From: Acanthaster planci
Taxonomy: Eukaryota; Echinodermata; Asteroidea; Valvatida; Acanthasteridae
Length of the DNA: 32,924 nucleotides
NCBI RefSeq assembly: GCF_001949145.1
Contig: NW_019091718.1
Span: 1-32,924, forward strand
Direction of reading: 5' to 3'
The notes below the pieces were generated by a model. That model worked only from the letters and a program-made list of their open reading frames with translations. It had not been told where the DNA came from and did no database searches. Positions 1-9,374 of the stretch are shown one piece after another (within the stretch, counting starts at the first letter, position 1; each line of letters starts with the position of its first letter). The translations under genes and the position numbers were made by a program.

Positions 1-59
1 ATGATAGTCATGCCAGCCCAGCATCCTCAACGTTGAAAAATGCCCCGGTCCGAAGTGGT
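1..59. repeat. left terminal inverted repeat of virus-like element
   Basis: The first 59 bases match the reverse complement of 32585-32643 with about 6 mismatches and no gaps, counted by eye. Both copies face outward at the edges of the gene-bearing region, as terminal inverted repeats of a DNA element or integrated virus do. The window begins exactly in this repeat, so its true outer end may lie upstream. The start codon of the nuclease gene (position 40) lies inside the repeat. Confidence 0.85.
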
Positions 60-678
60 TAAGTTGGAAAGCAAAGTTTGTAATAGATGCCATAAATTTA
101 AAAAATTGGAATTTTTTTGTAATTAACAAAAATATTTTTTTTAAAATATGCGCGGGTTGTGTCAGTTGTAACGAGTCGACGAAAATTTCCAATGAGCGTT
201 GTAAGTGTCCCCACGGCAAACAAAATCATCTATGCATCAAACGCGGTGGGGCCTCTATTTGTGAGCGTAAGGAAATAAGATACCAATGTAAATTCTGCAA
301 TGATCCGATCAAAGTTACAATTCGTTGGTGGATTAACCCTAACAATCCCAAATCCTCCAATTTCGATACGATTTTACATACACCCTAGGGGGTTAGGGTT
401 AATGATTGCTGCAAAAACGACAAAAATACAACAGATTTGACCCAGACCAGTTTATCGATACAGATTTTTGCCACGGATTAATTGAAGATTATGAGTATTG
501 CTTTTGTGAAGATTGTAAGGTACCCGTAAAGCTGCAATTTTTAAATAAGCAATCTGTCTATCGTACTATCAAACGATTAGATAATTCAATAGGACATATT
601 AAATCTAATTGCATTTTGTGTTGCTTGAGTTGTAATTACGAGAGGAAGTCTGACAAATTAAAACAACAGATGAACTAG
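40..678 (+). pseudogene. Cys-rich zinc-repeat plus HNH-type nuclease, virus-like
   Basis: A reading frame opens at ATG 40 inside the inverted repeat and soon shows a CNRC knuckle near 103-114. After a stop and frame change (about 127), the frame at 149-334 carries Cys/His pairs such as CVSC, CKCPHG and CKFC. This CPHG-type zinc repeat is known from algal viruses and giant viruses. A 64-bp insertion (336-399) follows, then an open stretch 406-678 with CEDC, the segment RLDNSIGHIKSNC and a final CCLSCN. That order (CxxC, then a GH/N core, then CxxC) is typical of treble-clef HNH or endonuclease VII-like nucleases, which cut DNA. All parts are on one strand and probably once formed a single protein of about 200 residues. 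It is broken by at least one stop, two frame changes and the insertion. A 14-bp hairpin follows the stop. Confidence 0.7.
336..399. mobile_element. 64-bp TA-flanked miniature element, copy 1
   Basis: The segment starts ACCCTAAC and ends GTTAGGGT, an 8-bp perfect inverted repeat, and is flanked by TA on both sides (334-335 and 400-401). A near-identical segment lies at 3878-3940 in unrelated sequence, also between TA dinucleotides. This fits a very small non-autonomous transposon with TA target duplication. Here it lies inside the nuclease gene. The ends resemble telomeric repeat units, but there is no tandem array. Confidence 0.7.
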
Positions 679-720
679 AAAGAAGTTAATTATCATTTGC
701 TTAAAATTTGTTTTTAAATA

Positions 721-760
721 CTACAGTTGGGCTGATGCAGCTCGACTGTAGCATTTTTTT
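721..760 (+). terminator. hairpin with T-run after the nuclease gene
   Basis: CTACAGT (721-727) pairs with ACTGTAG (745-751), and GCTG pairs with CAGC inside it. Allowing G-U pairs gives about 14 continuous base pairs around a 3-base loop. A run of seven T follows at once (754-760). It lies 43 bases after the nuclease stop. Giant viruses place such hairpins at transcript 3' ends. Confidence 0.6.
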
Positions 761-885
761 ATTTTGCTTGATTAAATAATAGCTATGCTACAATTCAAAT
801 AGTTATCAAGCTAGTGATTACAATTAACTTGTTGATGTTTTATACATGGGAATATTTATCTGTCAAGCAAACGTTCAGCAAATTT

Positions 886-902
886 AAAACGTATATATTA
901 AA
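886..902 (+). promoter_or_regulatory. AT-rich promoter motif before the acidic-protein gene
   Basis: AAAACGTATATATTAAA lies directly before ATG 903. Nearly the same string precedes ATG 30904 and ATG 31938, and shorter relatives precede ATG 9375, ATG 1964 and the - strand ATG at 11279. Recurrence at a fixed distance from starts of unrelated genes is the evidence for a regulatory role. Confidence 0.6.
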
Positions 903-1465
903 ATGGATGACATCAAAAGTATCCTCAGTTCTAATGCAAAAACAGAATCCGTCGAACCTAAACCAAACATCAAAGGCCGACTATGTTCAGTCATAGCCTC
1001 AGGCAATTCTAACAAATATGTAGGTAAAGAGTATTCTAAGAAAGAGATAGAATCACTTACCCCAGCAGAACAAGAAAAGCTGTTCAACTTGTACGAGGTG
1101 TGCTTTGGCAAAGAAATTGTAAATGCTTTGGGAAATTCGATTCTAAGTTGATACGCGCGGATTTTAAGCATAGCCACACCTATCGAATTCCTTGGATTCA
1201 ACGTCGATCTGAAATCGGAAGAAGATTTAACGAAAGACCTGAACAACGACCCAATAATTAGTCAGACTATGGGGCACCTACTCAGTGAAATTTGGTAGCC
1301 ATGTTGATTACAACAAAACACTTGGCTATTATTAAGAATCCTGTTATTGTAAAAGATGTCAACAGAACAACCACCACGGACTCCAGCACCGAGTCCAGCC
1401 AAGAGCCAAGTCCCAACAGTAACCAAAACAGGGTAAAACATTACCTGAACATAACAAGAAGATGA
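903..1465 (+). pseudogene. small acidic element protein, left copy
   Basis: The frame is open from ATG 903 to 1151 (82 residues) and begins MDDIKSIL. It then shifts, and the conserved continuation (PIEFLGFNVDL, NNDPIISQT) is readable to about 1295. Further matches to the second copy (11872-12492, - strand) run on towards 1420. The two copies share about two thirds of residues over the first 63 aligned positions, so they are old paralogues and not a recent duplication. The full product would be about 190-200 residues with a Ser/Thr-rich C-terminus. The function is not recognised. It is the first gene of a four-gene cassette, and its end appears to overlap or abut the next ATG (1462). Confidence 0.65.
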
Positions 1466-1655
1466 AACAGCAACTTGCCCGCTTAAAAGTCGGCGAGTAA
1501 GAGTCAGAGACGAAATCCGAAAGTAAGATTTGTCAATTCATTGCAGAAAATAGAAATTTGATTACAGGCAGTTTAGTAGTCGGAGGAATAGCTTTAGTTT
1601 TGTTTTTGAAAAAGAAAACACGGTACCTGCACTGGAAATTTTAGGAGTAATTTTA
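1462..1655 (+). pseudogene. single-membrane-segment small protein, left copy
   Basis: From ATG 1462 the frame gives a short basic N-terminus, one in-frame stop (about 1498), a Ser/Glu-rich stretch, then a hydrophobic segment (LITGSLVVGGIALVLFL) followed by a Lys cluster. That is a single membrane span with a positively charged inner flank. The counterpart on the - strand (11577-11820) has the same order and a Pro/Gln-rich tail. A small frame change spoils the C-terminus here near 1620. Homology is known only within this window; the role may be a virion or host membrane protein. Confidence 0.55.
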
Positions 1656-1675
1656 AAAACCATATACATTAAAAC

Positions 1676-1941
1676 ATGAGTAATGCAAAATCGATCGACG
1701 TAAACGGGATTGCCAACACAGTATATCACGGTGCTGTTATTAGCCTCAATGGGATATTAGCCTCATTTCAATGGGATACGCTATGCTGAGTAATAAATTA
1801 TTGAAAATTAAAGCACCCAATTTGGATCAGTTGTCGGTAGAAGACGCTACCAAATTAACCGCGGTGTGGGCAGGTGCATTGGCTATGCAGGGTTGGCTCG
1901 TGGCGCAGGGTATCTTACCAGCCAGTTTCCCCACCGGTTAA
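1676..1941 (+). pseudogene. small hydrophobic protein, left copy
   Basis: ATG 1676 opens a frame beginning MSNAKSIDVNGIAN. A short slippage duplication (TTAGCCTCA repeated at about 1740 and 1759) breaks the frame, after which the conserved hydrophobic and Ala/Gly-rich remainder (WAGALAMQGWLVAQGILPAS) runs to a stop at 1939-1941. The - strand copy at 11303-11551 lacks this duplication, which shows that it is damage. The product would be about 80 residues with one or two membrane-type segments. Function unknown. Confidence 0.6.
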
Positions 1942-1946
1942 AAAGG

Positions 1947-1963
1947 GTTTATTATAAAGTAAC
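1947..1963 (+). promoter_or_regulatory. promoter-like motif before the coiled-coil gene
   Basis: GTTTATTATAAAGTAAC directly precedes ATG 1964. The same string, with one extra base, precedes the paralogous start at 11279 on the - strand. Conservation between two otherwise diverged copies supports function. Confidence 0.55.
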
Positions 1964-3004
1964 ATGGCAGAAGGCAGATTCGAACCAGAAGAAATGCCTC
2001 TGTTGGATCGAGGTTAACGAGAAGAATTGGACAACACCATTGATAGAGAAGAAACAAGTTTCACAGAGGGTCAACCGGCAATATCAGCTAAAGAAGATAG
2101 CTTAAATAGAGCCAGAGCTATATTTAGAACCAATCCGACTGTAGACAATTTCTATAGATTTTTCAAACTTGCCGGTCGACCAGACGTACCAAATTTACCA
2201 AATTAACAAAATTTTGAATATCGAAAATGTCGCGGTTTATCTTTTTAAAGCGCTTCCGGGGTTTAGTAAGGAAGTACAATTTACTGACAAAAGAAGTCCC
2301 AATTTAGTTGTAAACCTGGACACGATAGCCAAAAATACCAGGGCGGCTGGATGGCCTTCTGGGGACGAGATTTGTTGGAGAAGAACTAGGTTGGCAGAAA
2401 AATAGCAAAAACGGCCAAAATGTTAAAATTCATTAATCCTGAAATAGTTCAAATGGAAGAACTACCTAGAGCAGCCAATCAAGTAAGCAACATCGTAGAA
2501 CAGCTCACAGAAAATTGGGAAGCGCAGACGGAAGGATTAAATTACTGAGAGTTACTAGCCTTAGACGAATCTCTACAAACGGTGAAAGGCGAGCTGGTTT
2601 TAAGCCAGAGTAAATTGGACGAGTTAGACGAAAAGATTCAACAAATCAAGAAAGAATTAGAAGAAGCTGCAACTGATGCAGACTGTGCAGAACTTCAAGA
2701 ACAGTTGGATGATTTACTAGTGGAAAGAGATGGCCGATTAGAAGTTATTAACAGAAACACCGATCAGATTTGTACGCAGATTAACCAAATTAAAGAAACG
2801 ATTACTGCGGTGATTGACAGTGATTTAACTTCAAGTGAGAAAATGCGGGTGCTTCTTAGAGAACAAGGCGTCACAATCGTCAGCATTTTAACAGCCTTTT
2901 TAGTTTAGCTATCAGTAGGATAATTTCAAGCATGGTAGCCGCTGTGAGAGCTGTTGGTACGCCTGCGCCAGAGCCTGAACCGGGGCCTGGTTCTTGGCCT
3001 GTTT
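1964..3004 (+). pseudogene. coiled-coil membrane protein, left copy
   Basis: ATG 1964 starts an acidic N-terminus with an early in-frame stop (about 2015). Conserved pieces follow in shifting frames up to 2400. A long open stretch (2402-2908) then holds a Glu/Lys/Gln-rich heptad region of about 100 residues, typical of a coiled coil, and ends in a hydrophobic segment (VTIVSILTAFLV). Beyond a stop at 2906, the same frame continues into a Pro/Glu/Gly-rich tail that is cut off near 3004, where similarity to the element stops. The - strand copy (10446-11279) is more intact but ends earlier. The full protein would be about 350 or more residues. A structural or virion-membrane role is possible but inferred only from shape. 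Confidence 0.6.
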
Positions 3005-3877
3005 GACCGTTGACATCAACCCAAATAGTGCACCCTCTTTTTTACTCGGTATTCATGAGCCCCTCCACAGAAAGGCTACACTCCGGGATTTTTCTCTTCG
3101 GACCAAGGTCTGAAAATTAGTCATACTGAATGACATGAAAAAAAAAAGACATCCGAGACATAAAATATGATTTATGATGAAAATCTGATGGGCAGAGTTA
3201 ATAATTGTAATGTAGTTTTCAACAGGGATACCTCCAAAATAAATGGCAAAATTAACATCGTGCACAGAATTTTCAAGCACGACATGTGACAGCGTTTTCA
3301 GCATTCTTGAACATCATGCACTTTTTGTCAAAATTCTCGGACATCATCAAAATTCTGTCAAATATGATGTTCGCAACAAACATATTGTACTCATTCATAT
3401 TTTTGATGCTGCCAAACTTAAAGGTAATTTTTGGTGGTTGAGAGGTATGAGACCTGGCAGATATGCTGGTATATTGAGAGTGATTATAAACGGTAAGAAA
3501 ATGAAGGGAGCCAAAATTTTCTCATCATTTTCCGTAAATTTTGTGCTCTTTTTTTCATAGCTTATATATTTTAAAGTTATTTCTTGGGTGCTTTAAAATA
3601 CATCAGTTGCAAAATATACTGAATTCTCATTGTTATTGAGAGAAGTTTTGAAATCAAGTCCTCTGGTGCAAACACTTTGACGTAAAACTTTAAATGAATT
3701 CAACTCCATTTATTTTTGCACTGGTAGCCTACCAAATGTCCTCCCAATGCACACATTATACTTAATTATCCCCAAATAATCATTTTATAAATCTGAAGGT
3801 GCTAAGTTGTATTTTACATGATCAAAGTCACTCTTTAGAAATTTGATAAATGACATCGGGAGTTGTATTTTGCCTTA
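3005..3877. other. no recognised gene; insertion of unknown type
   Basis: Similarity to the virus-like element stops near 3004. The following AT-rich stretch has only short open frames without recognisable domains and no clear repeats. It is presumably the edge of foreign DNA inserted into, or joined to, the left arm. Confidence 0.4.
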
Positions 3878-3940
3878 ACCCTAACAGTCCTAATCCTCCA
3901 ATTTCCATACGATTTTACATACACCCTTTGGGGTTAGGGT
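3878..3940. mobile_element. 63-bp TA-flanked miniature element, copy 2
   Basis: Same family as 336-399: begins ACCCTAAC, ends GTTAGGGT, TA on both sides (3876-3877 and 3941-3942). The interiors differ at only a few positions. The flanks are unrelated to those of copy 1, so the unit itself moves and does not form part of a larger repeat. Confidence 0.7.
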
Positions 3941-4243
3941 TACGCAAAGTTGAAGTCAAAAATGTACAAATGCAGTTGCAACAGAACAGTGTTGTAGAAA
4001 TCAGCAATTGGTTTGAGATATGGCTCGGTGGAAGTAGTTGATGTTATTCCCCTTGTGTACACAATTTGTTGCATTTATCATGTTTTCGACGTAATACCGG
4101 TATGTGTTGCTTGGCAACATTTCCTCTAACTGCATTTCTCATGGGAAAGTCAAAGTGCTGTGTTTGGTGTTTGACATTTTTGATAAAAATTTACATGTAC
4201 CACAAACGAAACAGATAAATAGTTTTTTTCTTCTTTATATCAG

Positions 4244-4520
4244 AAAGAAAAGACTTGAAGCAGATGCAGACACATGAAGACTTGAACAGGATGAAACTGC
4301 TGGAGATCCTCCAACATGCTACTTCATGTGTAGAAGAGATTAATGCCCTTGACCAACTGAGGAAAATATTACGACCTGAAGATGATCTATCAGGGGAAGA
4401 TGACTTTGAACACCAGTGGCTGTCTATAGCTGCTGACAGTTTGGGAGATGAAGGTCCATTTAATCCCTTTCCTGCACACACACCAGACAGTTGGTTCTCT
4501 TCTCAGTCTAATCTTGACAG
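4244..4520 (+). pseudogene. possible exon of a spliced gene, unknown function
   Basis: An open frame is preceded by a pyrimidine-rich tract ending in CAG at 4243 and followed by AG|GTTGG at 4520/4521, which are good acceptor and donor sites. The translated stretch is acidic and helical (for example EEINALDQLRKILRPEDD) and ends in a Pro/Phe/Ser-rich segment. No domain is recognised and no neighbouring exon was identified on this strand. It may be a captured host exon or part of a spliced transposon gene. Confidence 0.35.
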
Positions 4521-6434
4521 GTTGGTCTTATTAATATCTTATTCACAAATTTAGTTTTTTAAATATGTGTGTTATGTCATATGTTATGTTTTTGAGGGTA
4601 TGGCGGACCTTTTGTCTTTGGTGTAGATGTTTTATTGAAAGCAGCAACATTGCTCAAAATCTTAAGACAGGTATTCCGTAACAACAAACTAGCCCTAGTC
4701 GATATCATTTTTTTAAACTGCTAACATGTAATGAAAGTATCATCATGTGTCAATCTGCATGACACTTCACACTTGCTCTTTCAAGATGAACATCTTTCTT
4801 AAGCAAAAAATTTTTAAAAAGCTAACAAACAAAAACATGGTTGCGTGCAAGCATCCTCCATTGCTGTTTCAATAGAGCACAGCCATGATGTCAAGTCATA
4901 ATGGAACGGAACCAACAAAATCGACTTTTGCTGCCAATATGTAATTAAAGCACCATTGGGCGTCAATCAGTATGACTCTTCACACTTGCCTGTAAAATTC
5001 TCTAATGCAATTGGAAGTCTGAAATAAACTGCCAGCACAAGCAAGATGGTGCAGTAGTAAGATGGCGCAGTGACTTTGTTAGGAGGTAAAACTGTTGAGC
5101 AGTAAATGAAAGGAAGTTGGCTACGGGACATTTCAAAAGAAGAAAAAATGATCCCCAATTCCCTTATTTGCAGGCCTCGAATTTAATTTTTTTTCACTTA
5201 CCCTCCACTTACAGTATCTACCTCTTACTTTCCACTTACCTATTCCTGAGAATTACTTACATGTACCAATTTGTTTGTCAGATTCAGTCAAAATTATTCA
5301 CAATAGTTTAGTGCAATAAGGGCCCCCCCAGTAAGCTCGTCCTGTTGCAAAAACCCCTTTCGTACCAGCCTGGCTACCAGCCTGAGATGCTGGACTGGTT
5401 CTTGATCTCGAACTTTTCCATCCTGGGGTCTATTGTGTGCAAGTACTGGTACATGTAATCTATCCCAGAAAGAACCTGCTTGTGGTTTTTAATCCTTCAG
5501 GGCTATACAATAGAACCCTTAGCCAGCAGAGATCAAAGCCCCCCCCCATGGGATTAGGCACACAATAGCAGTCATCAATGCAGTTGATCTCCAAACATAT
5601 TACAGTCAAGTACTCCCACCAGCACATGAAAGCCATGCCACCTTTTATGGTCGAGTTACAAGCAGTGCACCACTTTCAAACACAATGTATCTTATTTCAT
5701 TTTCATTGACTTCTGCAAGGAACCTCTGTTGCATTTCTAGATCTTGCAGAAAAAATCAACCATGAAACCTTAAGTTCACAAGCAATACTATTTTCAGTCA
5801 TATATCCCCCAGCCACACTCACTTTTAAAGTACATTGCAGTTCAATTTGCCACTCCTGAATTAATAGATAGTGGTTATTGTTTGATTTAATATGTACATG
5901 TATAAAGAAGCTGCTTCCAATCAAACTTTTTTTTTCATGGGACTTAATTATCGCCTCCAGTATGAAAATAGAGTATTTCCAGAGTTTCTTTGCAAGCTGG
6001 TATTGCTGATTCATTTACACCTTAAAGAAAAGAAATGTTCATTTTAGAAACGTTTCATCTGTACTTCCAGTTCTAACGTCGAATGCTCTACCGATTTGTT
6101 TTACCAAAAATACACACAAATTACAATTTTAAAAATGGATTATACGGGGAACTGTTTTTATTATTTAGTCTCCAAAATGTGATAGTTGACATTTCCAAAA
6201 CTTGACATATGCCATTTTGTTCATCGTTTCAATTCAGTCCCTCTCCTTTGCTATCCAGAATCATACGTGCAGTTTAGAAGTAACTGCAGTCACCCCATTT
6301 TTTTTTCACAATCTTTTTGAAATATTCTGACCTTTTTCGAATGGATAAATGGCGTTTGGGAAATAAAATCTTCACAACTGTGTTCTCACTTCAGTTGTGA
6401 CATTTTCCTTAAACTCCTGTCAAATTAATTTGCA
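4521..6434. other. about 1.9 kb without recognised genes
   Basis: AT-rich sequence with no domain-bearing frame on either strand. A short inverted pair (CTATTGTGTGC near 5431 and GCACACAATAG near 5559) is present but too short to define an element. The stretch could be intron or intergenic DNA. Confidence 0.4.
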
Positions 6435-6553
6435 TCACTCGTTGATTGCCTCAACAGTTTTACATTTATGGTCAGTGTACCAGTCGGGAAAGTCTGGAAA
6501 CTGTATTTTGGCCTGCTGGAAGATGCTATGTACGATCTCCCGATCAAGGGTTC
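6435..6553 (-). pseudogene. probable terminal exon of a spliced - strand gene
   Basis: On the - strand an acceptor-like AG (6554-6555) is followed by a clean frame containing SIFQQAKIQFPDFPDWYTDH and ending at a stop (6435-6437). The composition looks protein-coding, unlike the overlapping + strand frames. With 6660-7256 it probably belongs to one spliced gene. Function not recognised; it may be transposon- or host-derived. Confidence 0.4.
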
Positions 6554-6659
6554 CTATTGTACACATTTTGTTGTTTTAGTCACGGGAGTTTCCGGTCACA
6601 TTTTTTTGGTACCAGTTCCTCTTTTGGGATCTCCCTCCCCATCAAGTTCAGGCACAGCC

Positions 6660-7256
6660 TCAGTCTGCATCGGATGCTTCCAGCTTCCTTTGCTTGACCT
6701 CCTTGAGAATGACCTTGTATTCCAACACCAAATGAACCATGTTTGTGTTGCCACCAAGAAGATATTCGTCTGGCTCCTTGCCTGGAACAAATCGAGGGTT
6801 GATAGTGCGGCTTGAAGTTGGTGTTTCTTGGACTCGAGACACTCGCACTGGAGGTGCAGGCTCAGGTTGAGTGTCAGCTGACAGGGTCCAAGGTTCATTG
6901 ATAGTCAATGATGTGGCAGGAGTGTTTGGAACGCTGGCCACGGCTCCGTTGTCAATCCTTGCAGCTAGATGCTTGACTCTTTCACGGAAGCTCTCCTGTC
7001 TGTTCTCAAGGCGATCAAGCTGCACTTGGATCTATGTCACCTTTGCCTGAAACGTCTCGCAAAATTTCAAGCACGAGCGGTAGAATGTCGGCCTGTGATG
7101 GCATCCAGGAACTTGTTGGAGGCAAAGACATAGCGCAGGCCACGGGCTGAGTACAGGACACAAGACGTTGGATTTTGTTGTCAATGTTGGCACAAAGTTT
7201 GGAACTCAGACCAGCGAGTGGAACATCATCATCAGATTCATCGCTAGAATCTTCGC
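6660..7256 (-). pseudogene. probable internal exon, acidic and coiled-coil protein
   Basis: After a good acceptor (AG at 7257-7258) the - strand reads an acidic segment (GEDSSDESDDDVPLAG). A frame change near 7068 and one stop follow, then a heptad-rich stretch (QLDRLENRQESFRERVKHL) and a Pro/Thr linker ending in VKQRKLEASDAD. Both halves have protein-like composition. Lying beside a decayed transposase on the opposite strand, it may be an accessory gene of the same transposon. No domain assignment is made. Confidence 0.4.
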
Positions 7257-7637
7257 CTGTCATGGAAAATAAGCATGAAAAATGAATTTGAGCTATATAT
7301 TCGTCTTCAAATAGAAAAATAATGCTGACATCGATTTTTTTGCTATATTTATGAACTGTTGCCATTGAACATTTTTTGCACTTGCAAAAAGTGGCACCTT
7401 CAACTAAAAAAGTAGTACTTTGAAATTATGTAATTTACTTACCAAAACGTTTGGGGGGACGGGTATCCATCAAGCTTTCTCCAGTGCAGGTGTTCATTTT
7501 GAACAAGTATGTGGCGAATTTCACAGAATATTTTGGTCACAAGTCACAGTACAAGCAGTGCATGTATTTGATGTGACAGTGAAGTGGAGAGGCAGCGCAA
7601 TCATGAGACCCTGTTTGCGTCACTGAGCAACATCGCA
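7257..7637. other. no recognised gene between two converted fragments
   Basis: Contains the presumed intron side of the - strand exon and AT-rich sequence. Short frames here show no domain. Confidence 0.3.
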
Positions 7638-8887
7638 GCCACTGATTGGTCAACAAGCTATACAAAACACATTGCCCATAGCAACAACTATTCCTGTAAC
7701 ATCATTTGCAGTCAAGATGGAGCTCACTCCACCACGCTGTTCAGTCTCACCAGGAGCCCAGATTTTCAGCCCAATTACAACAGTCCTCTCCCCACCACGG
7801 AAGCCAGTTTACCGTCCTGCATTTTCGCCTCCTAAACATGTGACCTGATTGTCCAGAAAAAGGCTTTTTGGTGGTCCTGCCTTCTCTGCTCAGGGTGCAA
7901 TGCCCACAAACATGGAAGAAAGCCATTTCATGAAAAGTTCCTGTCTCTTGTGCCAATAGTGGTCGACACACTTCAGGAACATGGTTTTGGCGCTCATGAT
8001 CGACGATCAAAGACGTGGTCTTCGATTGAAGTAACTGCACGTCAGTTGAAAACGGAAGTTGCCACAAAAATCCCTGAGTTTCGCATCAGTACCAGAATTA
8101 TCCAACGCCTGCTCATCCCTCCTAATTGGCAACATACGGCGAGCCATCGATACCATGCCCTTGTTGATGCCAAGATCGGCATAAAACGAAATGATGTCAT
8201 GCGTTACATTACTGTCTTGTTACGGTAAATAATGCCCTTGAAATGACCGCATGTTTCAACAGTGAAGTTTCTATGTGGTCTGCGGATGACAAATCAAGCT
8301 TCTGGTAGGAAGTGGCCCATGTGTCGACAGAAAAACGAGTTTCAAAACATACTTCATGACCGATTCCGTGCACTATCCCGATCACAACTTTGTAACAGGC
8401 TACAAAATCATACCAAGTGGTTACATGCAATTTCTTAATCAACCATCTTCATCAACAAGTTGAAAGCGATCAAAATCGGTTAGCCCTACGAGATCTGGAA
8501 CACGTTTTGATGCCCCAGACTGCGAAGATCCACTTCTGTGCCGCTCTCCACCAGCATCAAGATATCGCCGTGACAGCCTAGGCTGTCTTCACTTCTGGTA
8601 TCCAAGAACAGGGCCCCTGACTGTTTGCTTGTGAGGAAACAAATTCTCTAGAGCATCAGTGTGCAATCACTACATGTATGCTGATCTCCTCCCCTTGCTG
8701 AGAGATGTCCGGGACAGAGATGACAAGAACGCTGCCCTCATAGTATCAGATAATGGTCCCAATTGGAAGAAAAGCAGTTTGAAGGTGACCATGATGATTG
8801 GCGACTCTGGCGGGATCTCGGATTGGATTATCTCTGCATAGTGTCATACGCACCTGGGGACAGCAGATTCAACATGATTGAGTACAG
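7638..8887 (+). pseudogene. decayed DDE transposase-like gene
   Basis: Pieces in several + strand frames form one broken gene. About 7950-8175 gives a conserved helical stretch (RIIQRLLIPPNWQHTASHRY). About 8340-8760 gives the RNase H-like core, with YPDHNFVTGYKIIP, a RRDSLGCLHFWYPRTGPLT strand region and SDNGPNW. After another shift, LWRDLGLDYLCIVSYAPGD and NMIEYSW follow. SDNGP...P...NMIE matches the spacing of the second Asp and the Glu in Tc1/IS630-related DDE_3 transposases. At least three stops and two frameshifts make it inactive. It ends abruptly at the join with the virus-like element near 8887. N-terminal limits are uncertain. Confidence 0.55.
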
Positions 8888-9282
8888 TTGGGCCTGTGGG
8901 ATTAGTGATGGAAGGCATTGCTATCGGCGCATTTGGCGCTTATGCGATGTTGAAATATGCCAATTGCCGACTAGCCCATAAAACCAAAAAGCACGACCAA
9001 ATCCGCACACTCGCCGATGCTAAATTAAATACGATAAACGTATCTCATGCAATCGAGGACGGCGACATATCCCAAGAGGAATTTGTACTGATTTTATCTG
9101 AGCTGAAGAAGTTTAACGAGATGAAAGAAAAAATTAGGTCAAATACGACGACAAAATTGAAAGAAAGTAAATCGGCTAGTAAAGAAGAATTTGAATGGCA
9201 AGTCAATGAAAGAGGAGAAGCGCTTACCAATGAAAGAGCGGCAGTTTTTAAAAAAGATCTTTTAAAAAAACTTGGCGAATAA
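8888..9282 (+). pseudogene. hydrophobic helical element protein, second copy, 5'-truncated
   Basis: An open frame of about 130 codons reads GPVGLVMEGIAIGAFGAY, a Gly/Ala-rich membrane-type segment. A long charged helical region (HKTKKHDQI, ELKKFNEMKEKIRSNTTTK) then runs to a stop at 9280-9282. The right-end gene 31938-32566 is a full-length relative sharing about four fifths of residues over 56 positions. The N-terminal 70 or so residues are missing because the transposase fragment joins here. The next gene's promoter-like motif and ATG (9375) follow within 95 bases, so the two probably belonged to one cluster. Confidence 0.65.
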
Positions 9283-9360
9283 CTTTGCACAAGTCGGTCA
9301 AGTACGAAGAAAAACCACCTCCTTACCTCGATGTAAAACCCGCGGCACCTCCTTTTTAAA

Positions 9361-9374
9361 TGTGTATAAAATAA
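9361..9374 (+). promoter_or_regulatory. promoter-like motif before the 357-codon gene
   Basis: TGTGTATAAAATAA directly precedes ATG 9375 and is a weaker match to the CGTATATAATAAAATG motif found before other element genes. Confidence 0.4.

Noticed and set aside
335-400. AACCCTAAC and GTTAGGGTT as telomeric repeat or internal telomere
   Set aside because: Only single units at the two ends of a 64-bp segment, inverted and repeated at 3878-3940; a mobile unit explains it better.
5431-5569. 11-bp inverted pair CTATTGTGTGC / GCACACAATAG as a MITE
   Set aside because: Similarity does not extend beyond 11 bases and no target duplication or second copy was seen.
6446-6815. Overlapping + strand frames
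   Set aside because: The - strand has splice-like borders and protein-like sequence here; the + frames are antisense.
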